Source: Spirochaetae bacterium HGW-Spirochaetae-7
GTDB taxonomy: Bacteria; Spirochaetota; Spirochaetia; Treponematales; UBA12059
DNA length: 5,537 nt
Assembly (NCBI GenBank): GCA_002839245.1
Contig: PGXR01000193.1
Coordinates: 1-5,537 of the forward strand
Reading direction: 5' to 3'
The notes beneath the pieces are model-generated. The model had not been told where the DNA came from and made no database searches. It worked only from the letters and a program-made list of their open reading frames with translations. The first letter of the stretch is position 1. The number at the start of each line of letters is the position of its first letter. The translations under genes were made by a program, and so were the position numbers. Positions 1-5,537 of this stretch are shown here, one piece after another.

Positions 1-1200
1 GAAACGATCAGGGATATTTTCAGGACGGGCTACGGCCCGTCGTCGAGCCACACCATGGGGCCGAGATCAGCGGCGGCGGCGTTCGGCGCGGAGCACGCCG
101 ACGCTTCCTCCTTCCAGGTAACGCTGTTCGGAAGCCTCGCGGCCACGGGGCGGGGCCACCTGACCGATGTCGCCATCGAGGCCGCCCTCTCCCCGCGCGG
201 GGTCGCTTTCGAATGGCGGCCCGAGGTGCAGAAGCCGAGGCACACGAACGCGCTCTGCCTCCGGGCCTTGGCGTCCGACGGCGCGATCCTTGGCGAGCGG
301 ACGGTATACAGCATAGGCGGCGGCAAGATCGTCCGGGAGGGAGACCCTGACTCCGTGACGATTCCCGTTTACCATGAGGCTACGATGGCGGAGATCCTGG
401 CCACGATGCACCACAGCGGGCAGACCTTCTGGGAATACGTCGAGGAGCGTGAAGGCGTCACGATATGGAACTACCTGGGTGAAGCCTGGACGGTCATGAA
501 GGCCGCCGTCGAGCGCGGCATCGAGACGGAAGGCGTCCTGCCCGGGGGCCTCCGGCTCCCGCGCAAGGCGTCGTCGTATTACGTGCGCGCGCAGGGATTC
601 CGCGGCTCGCTCAAGCGGCGATCGACGCTGTACGCCTTCGCGCTGGCGGTGGCCGAGGAGAACGCGGCTGGCGGCCTCGTCGTCACGGCCCCTACGTGCG
701 GAGCCTGCGGCGTGCTGCCCGGCGTGCTCTACGGCATGGCGACCCAGCGCGGTTTCTCCGACGCCAAGATCCTGCGCGCACTGGCTACGGCGGGCCTCGT
801 AGGCAACCTCGTCAAGAGGAACGCCTCGATCTCGGGAGCGCAGGTAGGCTGCCAGGGCGAGATAGGAACGGCCTGCGCCATGGCTGCCGCGGCGGCGGCG
901 CAATTGTTCGGCGGCACGCCCGGCCAGATAGAGTACGCCGCCGAGATGGGGCTCGAGCACCACCTCGGCCTGACCTGCGATCCTGTCGGCGGCCTCGTTC
1001 AGATACCCTGCATCGAGCGCAATGCCTTCGCCGCGTCGCGCGCCCTCGATGCCAACACCTACGCGCTCCTGTCCGACGGCAGGCACCGCATCGGCTTCGA
1101 CACCATCGTGGAGACGATGAACCGCACCGGCAACGACCTCCCCAGGATTTACAAGGAGACTTCAGAAGGCGGGCTTGCCAGCCTCGTCAGCTGCGACTAG
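1..1200 (+). CDS. sdaA: L-serine ammonia-lyase (serine dehydratase), iron-sulfur-dependent single-chain form, 5' partial
   Basis: Deaminates L-serine to pyruvate and ammonia in the cytosol with a [4Fe-4S] cluster instead of PLP. The frame is open from base 1, and the codons before the ATG at 55 encode the family N-terminal signature GPSSSHT (visible residues 12-18). That ATG is therefore internal, and the true start lies just left of the window. 399 residues are visible, somewhat shorter than E. coli SdaA (about 454). Order: N-terminal beta domain (about 1-150), then the catalytic alpha domain (about 190-399) with TAPTCGACGV (229-238) and SISGAQVGCQGE (276-287). Probable cluster ligands are Cys284, Cys326 and Cys337; their spacings of 42 and 11 match the known ligands of Legionella serine dehydratase as I recall them. 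The protein ends in SCD, putting a cysteine at 398, where the family has its autoinhibitory C-terminal cysteine. It could equally be called sdaB, since the paralogues are not separable here. It converges on thrC and is not part of the thr operon. Confidence 0.95.
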   Translation, partial: ETIRDIFRTGYGPSSSHTMGPRSAAAAFGAEHADASSFQVTLFGSLAATGRGHLTDVAIEAALSPRGVAFEWRPEVQKPRHTNALCLRALASDGAILGERTVYSIGGGKIVREGDPDSVTIPVYHEATMAEILATMHHSGQTFWEYVEEREGVTIWNYLGEAWTVMKAAVERGIETEGVLPGGLRLPRKASSYYVRAQGFRGSLKRRSTLYAFALAVAEENAAGGLVVTAPTCGACGVLPGVLYGMATQRGFSDAKILRALATAGLVGNLVKRNASISGAQVGCQGEIGTACAMAAAAAAQLFGGTPGQIEYAAEMGLEHHLGLTCDPVGGLVQIPCIERNAFAASRALDANTYALLSDGRHRIGFDTIVETMNRTGNDLPRIYKETSEGGLASLVSCD

Positions 1201-1210
1201 AACCTCGAAG

Positions 1211-1241
1211 GCCGCCGGAGTGAGCTGCGGCCACCGGCGGC
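1211..1241. terminator. Inverted repeat between convergent genes, possible bidirectional terminator hairpin
   Basis: GCCGCCGG (1211-1218) and CCGGCGGC (1234-1241) form a perfect 8-base GC-only inverted repeat around a 15-base loop. It sits inside the 46-base gap between the sdaA stop (1198-1200) and the thrC stop (1247-1249), where a shared terminator would be expected. No run of T follows the stem on either strand, so it is not a classical intrinsic terminator. GC-rich repeats of this length also arise by chance in such DNA. The call rests mainly on location. Confidence 0.35.
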
Positions 1242-1246
1242 TGTGG

Positions 1247-2512
1247 TCATGTCCCGAGCAGGTATTTCCTGAACGACACGGCGTCGGGTTCCAGGTCGAT
1301 GGACAAATTCATCTTGCCTAGAGATTCGGCTATGGCCGCCGGTACCGGGAGCCTGCGACCGAGCGCGGCCTCCACGGACTCGGCGAATTTTCCGGGGTGC
1401 GCCGTGCACAGGAAGGCGCCTGTCTCGCCGGGCAGGAGCGAACGGCGCAACGCTTCGTACGCGACGGCGCAGTGGGGTTCGCCCGTGTATCCCATGCTGT
1501 CCAGGGAACGCATCGCCGCAACCGTTTCTTCCTCGCCGACCGAGCGGGCGTCGAGTTTCCAGCCACGTTCGGACAGCAGCCTTTCGGCCCGCGGCCAGTT
1601 GTTGGGGCGGCTGACGTCCATAGCGTTGGATGCGGTGGAGACGGTCGGGCGAGGCTCCCATCGCCCCGTCTTGACGTAGCGGGGCACGGTGTCATTGGCG
1701 TTGGTCGCGGCGACGAAGCGGCCGATGGGAGCGCCCATTGCCTTGGCGATCAGTCCGGCCGTCAGGTCGCCGAAGTTGCCCGAAGGCACCGAGACGACGA
1801 GACCAGCTCCACGGAGCTCCTCGGGGATGCCGGCGCAGAGGTCCCAGAAATACAGCACCTGAGCGACGAGACGGCAGATGTTGATGGAATTTGCCGAGTT
1901 GAGGCCGAGATCCGACTTCAGCTCCATGTCGTCGAAGGCAGACTTGACGAGGGCCTGGCAGTCGTCGAAGCTGCCGCGCACGGCGACCGTTTCGACATTG
2001 CCGCCGAGGGTGCAGAACAGCTGCTCCTGAGCCCTGCTTATCCTGCCCTTCGGGTACAGCACCACCACGCGGATTCCCGGCGCGTCCAGGAAGGCGTGCG
2101 CGACGGCGGCGCCGGTGTCACCGGAAGTGGCTGTCAGGATGGTCATCGGCCCGTCTCCGCGCAAGCGCGCCATGCACTGCGCCATGAAGCGCGCCCCGAA
2201 ATCCTTGAAGGCGAGCGTGGGCCCGCGGAACAGCTCTAGCGCGTACGCGTCCCCGACCTTGACGACGGGCGCCTCGAACGTGAAGGCCGCCGACACCATC
2301 TCGTCGATGGCGCCGGCCGGGAAGTCGGGCGCCAGGAACGGTTCGAGCACTATGCGGTAGCGCTCGAACCGCGGCGCGAGGAGCAGGGACGCGGGATCGA
2401 CTGATGGTATCGAGGCTGGATGGAAGAGCCCCTGTCCAGACCCGAGTCCGCGCCGGGCCGCCTCGCAAAAGCTTGCCCGCTCATCCGGGCGTTTAAGGTT
2501 GAAGTATTCCAT
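1247..2512 (-). CDS. thrC: Threonine synthase
   Basis: PLP enzyme that converts O-phospho-L-homoserine and water to L-threonine and phosphate, the last step of the pathway. It has 421 residues against about 428 for E. coli ThrC and resembles that subfamily throughout. The N-terminus MEYFNLKRPDE matches the family start. LAFKDFGARF carries the PLP Schiff-base lysine, Lys103. ATSGDTGA (128-135) and SVPSGNFGDL (241-250) are the phosphate/PLP-binding loops. LNSANSINICR (204-214), ATNANDTVPRY (269-279), SNAMDVSRPNNWPR (295-308) and TAHPGKFAE (370-378) are further subfamily blocks. The frame stays open 51 codons upstream to 2665, but that stretch is arginine-rich, lies inside thrB and has no family similarity. 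ATG at 2512 is the start: it has a strong Shine-Dalgarno sequence and fits the family N-terminus. It overlaps the end of thrB by 20 bases, which suggests coupled translation. No key residue is missing. Confidence 0.97.
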   Translation of the reverse strand: MEYFNLKRPDERASFCEAARRGLGSGQGLFHPASIPSVDPASLLLAPRFERYRIVLEPFLAPDFPAGAIDEMVSAAFTFEAPVVKVGDAYALELFRGPTLAFKDFGARFMAQCMARLRGDGPMTILTATSGDTGAAVAHAFLDAPGIRVVVLYPKGRISRAQEQLFCTLGGNVETVAVRGSFDDCQALVKSAFDDMELKSDLGLNSANSINICRLVAQVLYFWDLCAGIPEELRGAGLVVSVPSGNFGDLTAGLIAKAMGAPIGRFVAATNANDTVPRYVKTGRWEPRPTVSTASNAMDVSRPNNWPRAERLLSERGWKLDARSVGEEETVAAMRSLDSMGYTGEPHCAVAYEALRRSLLPGETGAFLCTAHPGKFAESVEAALGRRLPVPAAIAESLGKMNLSIDLEPDAVSFRKYLLGT

Positions 2513-3446
2513 GCGGCTGCTCCTTTTTTCCCAGGTCGACGGAACGGGCTCCCAGCTCGTCGACCGAGCAGAGGCTCGCGAACGCGTTCGAGCCTTTCGT
2601 GGCCGACGAGACGGTACGCGCCCAGTCCGTGGCGTGTGCAAGCGCCTGGGCGGCCGTGCCTGCATCGTCGAAAACGGCGAATATCGTCGGTCCCGACCCC
2701 GAGATGCCGGCGGCCAGCGCGCCCGTCGACAGGAGGTTCGCGTGGAATTCAGCGTAGCCGGGGATCATCGGCGAGCGGCACGGCTCGATGACGGGATCGA
2801 CCATGAGCGAAGCGGCGAGGGGGCCGTCCCCTCGGTGGAGCGCGTCGACGAAGCGGCCGAGCCGCGCTGCCTGCGCAACCGCGACCCCCAGCGGGATGTT
2901 CAAGGGCAGCACCTCGCGCATGGCCCGGGTTTCGAGCCGTATCCCGGGGTACACCACCAGCCATATCCAGCTTGCGGGGACGGGAAGCCGCGTGTCGCCG
3001 AGCCTGAGCCCTCCGAGCGCGCAGGGCATGATGTTGTCCCAGTGGAGTCCGCCGGAAAGCTCGGCCTCGAGCTCTCCCATCATGGCCATCTCCGCCTCCT
3101 GGTCGAGCGGCCGCCCATAGTGCTCGTTGAAGGCCCTGACCGCGGCCACGACGCTCGCGGCCGAAGATCCAAGCCCCGAACCCACAGGCATGCCCTTGTG
3201 GAGTTCCACGGCGACGGGATCGCGGTGGCCGCAGTCCGCCCGGACACGCTCGAGGGCGCGCAGTACTATGTTTGGCCCCGCGATGTCGCCGGCATACGGG
3301 CCCGTGACGGTGAAGCCGTCTATTCCTGACGGAGCGACCAGCACTTCGTCGCCGAGGATTCCTGACAGCGGCCGCAGGGCGATGCCAAGGTTGTCGAATC
3401 CGACGCTCAGGTTTGCGCTCGTCGCCGGGGCGAAAATGCGCGACAC
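2493..3446 (-). CDS. thrB: Homoserine kinase, GHMP family
   Basis: Phosphorylates L-homoserine with ATP to O-phospho-L-homoserine, the substrate of the ThrC encoded next. It has 317 residues against 310 for E. coli ThrB. The N-terminus MSRIFAPATSANLSVGFDNLG aligns from residue 1 with the E. coli protein and fixes the start at a GTG (3446-3444). The GHMP phosphate-binding loop is PVGSGLGSSAAS (87-98). The C-terminal GHMP motif is GALAAGISGSGPTIFA (242-257). HWDNIMPCALGG (135-146) is the conserved block between them. The start codon directly follows the thrA stop (TAG then GTG, no spacer), and the end runs 20 bases into thrC, so the gene sits in a coupled thrA-thrB-thrC unit. The last 15 or so residues (about 303-317) lie over the thrC ribosome binding site and start, and are probably constrained by them. 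Nothing looks damaged. Confidence 0.97.
   Translation of the reverse strand: MSRIFAPATSANLSVGFDNLGIALRPLSGILGDEVLVAPSGIDGFTVTGPYAGDIAGPNIVLRALERVRADCGHRDPVAVELHKGMPVGSGLGSSAASVVAAVRAFNEHYGRPLDQEAEMAMMGELEAELSGGLHWDNIMPCALGGLRLGDTRLPVPASWIWLVVYPGIRLETRAMREVLPLNIPLGVAVAQAARLGRFVDALHRGDGPLAASLMVDPVIEPCRSPMIPGYAEFHANLLSTGALAAGISGSGPTIFAVFDDAGTAAQALAHATDWARTVSSATKGSNAFASLCSVDELGARSVDLGKKEQPHGILQP
2520..2525 (-). promoter_or_regulatory. Ribosome binding site of thrC
   Basis: Read on the minus strand, AAGGAG, preceded by a run of A, lies 7 bases before the ATG at 2512. It falls within the last codons of thrB. It decides the thrC start in favour of 2512 over the longer open frame to 2665, and it lets terminating or passing thrB ribosomes feed thrC. 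Confidence 0.85.
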
Positions 3447-5537
3447 CTAGGCCTCCCTGGTCCAATTGAGCGTCCGCAGGATGTCTGAGAAGACGCCTGC
3501 CGCGGTGACCTCCGACCCCGCGCCGTAACCCCGGAGGAGAAGCGGCACCGGGCTGTAGTACTGCGTGCTGAACGCCAACGCGTTCTCGCCGCCCTTGACC
3601 GCAAAGAGGGGATGGTCAGGGCCGACCGCCTGGAGGCCGGCGCTGCCCTTGCCGGAGGCAATAGAACCTACGAAGCGGAGGACCTTGCCCTCCGCAGCCG
3701 CCGATTCATGCAAGGCTTCGAAGTGCTTGTCGAGTTCAGGCATTCTGGCGATGAATTCGTCCTTGCCAAGCTTCAGGTACTCGTCGGGAACGAGGCCGGC
3801 CAGTTCTATGTCCTTGAGTTCAAGCGACAAGCCCGACTCGCGGGCTATGATGAGCACCTTGCGGGCGACGTCGGTGCCGGCAAGGTCGTCGCGCGGATCG
3901 GGCTCGGTAAAGCCCCGCTCCATGGCCTCGCGGACGGCGTGCGAGAAGGAGACTCCTTCCTCGAGCCTGCCGAAGAGGAACGACAACGAACCTGACAGTA
4001 TGCCGCTGAAGCTTTCGAGGCTGTCTCCGGCATGCAGCAGGTTTTGTAAATTTCCGATCACCGGGAGGCCTGCCCCGACCGTCGTTTCATAGAGGTATTG
4101 CCTTCGGTGGCGCATGGCCAGCTGCTTGAGCGCCAGGTACCGCTCCATCGAGCCCGAATTGCCGCGCTTGTTCGGCGTGACGATGTTGAATCCCGTCAGC
4201 ATGAAAGCCGGATACTCGCCGGGTACTGATTCGCTGGCACTGCAGTCGACGAGGACGGGATTGGACAGCTCCGGTCCCAGGGCGATGAGCGCTTCCATGG
4301 ACATTGGCTTCCCGCAGGCTTCCATCAAGCTCTTCCAGAGGGCCGGATCGAGTCCGTTGCGGTCTACCACCATCCTTCTGCTGTTCGAAACGGCTATCAG
4401 GCGAATCCGTACGCCGTTCCCGGCAAGCCGATCGGACTGCTTGGCAATCTGGGCCAGCAAGGCCGAGCCGACATTGCCGCACCCGATGACGACCAGGTCG
4501 ATCGGCATGGACGAGTCGAAGAACGCCTGGTAGATCATGCGCAGGCCGCGCTCGAGGTTCTGCCTGTCGACTACGGCGGAAATCGAGCGCTCGGAAGAGC
4601 CCTGTGCGATGGCGACGATGTTGACGTCGGCCCTCGCGAGCTGGGTAAAGCAACGGCCGGCGATGCCCTTGGTCTTTCGCATTCCGTCGCCGATCGTCGT
4701 CAGGATCGCGAGACCGTCGATGACGGTGATCGGGTCCAGGGCCTTCTCGGCTATCTCCACGGCGAACTCGGCCTCGATGGCGGAGATGGCCGCCGATTCG
4801 TCTCCGGCCTGTATGCAGAAGCAAATGGAGTATTCGCTCGAGGACTGCGAAATGAGGAGGACGCTGACGCCGGCGCGGCATACCGAGTCGAACACCCGCG
4901 CGGCGATTCCCACGGTTCCGGGAAGGCAGGTGCCGGTAACGGAGACCATCGAGACTTGATCCTGGGCAGCCATTGCCTTGATCGGACCCCGGGAGGAGTC
5001 GGATACGGCCACGATCCTCGTGCCGTGGCTGGGACTCCCGTCCGCCTTCCCGCCTGCCGGGACTATGGTCGCGGGAACCCGGTACCTGGCAACCGGGCCG
5101 GCGATCGCCGGATCGAGTCCAGAGCGGGCGAAACGGGAGAGTTCGGCGGCTTCCTCGAACGACAGGTCGTCCAGTTCCAGGGCTCCGGCCACGATGTCGG
5201 GGTCGACCTGGAAGACCCCGCGCGATTCGGTCAACACCTCGACCGCGGCGTCCAGGCACGCAGCCAGGGCTGCCGCGTCGACGAAGGGGCAACGGACCGA
5301 CGAGCTTGGAGACGCGGCCGTCCGCATGGCCGTGCAGCATACGCGTGATTTTGCCATGTCTACTGACCCGTCCTCGTTGCGGACGAGGAGTTGCCCCAGG
5401 TCGAGGCGGTTTCCCGGTCCGGGCAAGGGGCGACCGGCCGAGGCGCCGGGAATTTCGTCGATGGCCACGATGAAGGGACCGGAGTAGATAGCCAGGGCGA
5501 TGCTTCCCTCGAAGCGGTCCCTGGCCTGTTCGTCCTT
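3447..5537 (-). CDS. thrA: ThrA: homoserine dehydrogenase with two ACT repeats and a degenerate N-terminal aspartokinase-like region, 5' partial
   Basis: Homologue of bifunctional aspartokinase I/homoserine dehydrogenase I (about 820 residues in E. coli). 696 residues are visible; the frame stays open to base 5537 with G/C-rich third positions, so the start is outside and the GTG at 5468 is probably internal. Residues count from the window edge. About 1-185 match the C-terminal part of the aspartokinase domain but lack its catalytic motifs. Two ACT repeats follow (about 190-263, 271-341), with SQSSSEYSI and AQGSSERSI holding Gln231 and Gln312. These are 81 apart, like the threonine-binding glutamines of plant AK-HSD as I recall them. 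The dehydrogenase is complete: VIGCGNVG (GxGxxG at 352-357), TPNK (454-457), YETTVGAGLPVI (483-494), and EPDPRDDLAGTDVARK (545-560) with catalytic Asp556 and Lys560. It should reduce aspartate semialdehyde to homoserine with NAD(P)H under threonine feedback. Aspartokinase activity is doubtful. It is the upstream gene of thrB and thrC. Confidence 0.93.
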   Translation of the reverse strand, partial: KDEQARDRFEGSIALAIYSGPFIVAIDEIPGASAGRPLPGPGNRLDLGQLLVRNEDGSVDMAKSRVCCTAMRTAASPSSSVRCPFVDAAALAACLDAAVEVLTESRGVFQVDPDIVAGALELDDLSFEEAAELSRFARSGLDPAIAGPVARYRVPATIVPAGGKADGSPSHGTRIVAVSDSSRGPIKAMAAQDQVSMVSVTGTCLPGTVGIAARVFDSVCRAGVSVLLISQSSSEYSICFCIQAGDESAAISAIEAEFAVEIAEKALDPITVIDGLAILTTIGDGMRKTKGIAGRCFTQLARADVNIVAIAQGSSERSISAVVDRQNLERGLRMIYQAFFDSSMPIDLVVIGCGNVGSALLAQIAKQSDRLAGNGVRIRLIAVSNSRRMVVDRNGLDPALWKSLMEACGKPMSMEALIALGPELSNPVLVDCSASESVPGEYPAFMLTGFNIVTPNKRGNSGSMERYLALKQLAMRHRRQYLYETTVGAGLPVIGNLQNLLHAGDSLESFSGILSGSLSFLFGRLEEGVSFSHAVREAMERGFTEPDPRDDLAGTDVARKVLIIARESGLSLELKDIELAGLVPDEYLKLGKDEFIARMPELDKHFEALHESAAAEGKVLRFVGSIASGKGSAGLQAVGPDHPLFAVKGGENALAFSTQYYSPVPLLLRGYGAGSEVTAAGVFSDILRTLNWTREA
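3452..3458 (-). promoter_or_regulatory. Ribosome binding site of thrB
   Basis: Minus-strand AGGGAGG lies 5 bases before the GTG start at 3446, inside the last codons of thrA. A purine-rich site this strong supports the non-ATG start and fits re-initiation by ribosomes that end thrA at the adjoining TAG. Confidence 0.8.
4985..5537 (-). other. Degenerate aspartokinase-like domain of ThrA (probable pseudokinase region)
   Basis: This covers the visible part of ThrA upstream of its ACT repeats. An ungapped comparison with E. coli ThrA from memory still works: EVLTESRGVFQVDPDIV against EIWTDVDGVYTCDPRQV, and SRFARSGLDP against SYFGAKVLHP. The residues that change are those that define the kinase. 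TD of the TDVDG motif becomes TE, the second Asp becomes Arg, the Arg of DPR becomes Asp, and the Lys of FGAKVLHP becomes Ser (codon 5121-5123). The glycine-rich LGRNGSDYSAA-type segment is reduced to FVDAAAL. The frame is intact, so this is divergence and not a frameshift. The KFGGTSV end of the domain would lie outside the window and cannot be judged. Confidence 0.7.

Noticed and set aside
67..1086. Long minus-strand open frame (339 codons) opposite the serine dehydratase gene
   Set aside because: Its product is rich in Arg, Gly and Ala with no recognisable motif, and it lies opposite a clear enzyme gene. Long antisense frames are common in GC-rich coding DNA.
1397..2239. Plus-strand open frame of 280 codons opposite thrC
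   Set aside because: It has no motifs and a composition typical of a complementary-frame shadow. The minus strand encodes an unmistakable threonine synthase.
2513..2665. 51-codon upstream extension of threonine synthase
   Set aside because: The extension is Arg/Ser-rich, overlaps thrB in another frame and has no family similarity. The start at 2512 has a well-placed AAGGAG and matches the normal ThrC N-terminus.
2499..3329. Plus-strand open frame of 276 codons opposite thrB
   Set aside because: It is a low-complexity Arg/Gly/Ala product without motifs, mirrored on the conserved homoserine kinase.
4087..5340. Minus-strand 417-codon frame overlapping thrA, considered as a frameshifted piece of the aspartokinase domain
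   Set aside because: Its translation has no aspartokinase motif and is Arg/Pro/Gly-rich. The thrA frame itself continues unbroken and aligns over the same bases, so no frameshift is indicated.
5466..5468. GTG at 5468 as the true start of ThrA
   Set aside because: The frame is open for 23 more codons to the window edge with the same GC-rich third positions, and the kinase-like region is still short of its N-terminus. The gene most likely continues outside the window, although a start here cannot be fully excluded.

Overview
The window is compact, GC-rich bacterial DNA. It holds four genes and almost no non-coding sequence. On the minus strand, entering from the right edge, lies a threonine-biosynthesis operon in the order thrA (5' end outside the window), thrB, thrC. 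On the plus strand, entering from the left edge, lies an iron-sulfur L-serine dehydratase whose first few codons are also outside. The two transcription units converge, with 46 bases between the sdaA and thrC stop codons.

The three Thr proteins are all of the Escherichia coli type: an aspartokinase/homoserine dehydrogenase fusion, a GHMP homoserine kinase of E. coli length and N-terminus, and the roughly 420-residue ThrC subfamily. The fused ThrA and thrABC order suggest a Gram-negative-type bacterium. The protein types also occur in several phyla, so I cannot place the organism; GC content and codon use only say that it is GC-rich. No mobile element, RNA gene, CRISPR array or repeat family is visible.

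Layout: 1-1200 (+) single-chain L-serine ammonia-lyase, 5' partial; 1201-1246 convergent gap with an 8-base inverted repeat; 1247-2512 (-) threonine synthase; 2493-3446 (-) homoserine kinase, overlapping thrC by 20 bases; 3447-5537 (-) ThrA, 5' partial, its stop directly abutting the thrB start. ThrA makes homoserine from aspartate semialdehyde, ThrB phosphorylates it, and ThrC converts O-phosphohomoserine to threonine. The tight junctions, each preceded by a good Shine-Dalgarno sequence, point to one coupled polycistronic unit. The serine dehydratase is a catabolic neighbour that turns serine into pyruvate and ammonia; it is not part of the same transcript.

The most notable feature is the N-terminal part of ThrA. 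The homoserine dehydrogenase half and both threonine-sensing ACT repeats look intact. The visible aspartokinase part can still be aligned to E. coli ThrA but has lost its diagnostic active-site residues, and a glycine-rich catalytic segment seems to be missing. It looks like a fused pseudokinase that keeps the allosteric module, so another gene would have to supply aspartokinase activity. All comparisons with E. coli and other family members are made from memory, without a database search.
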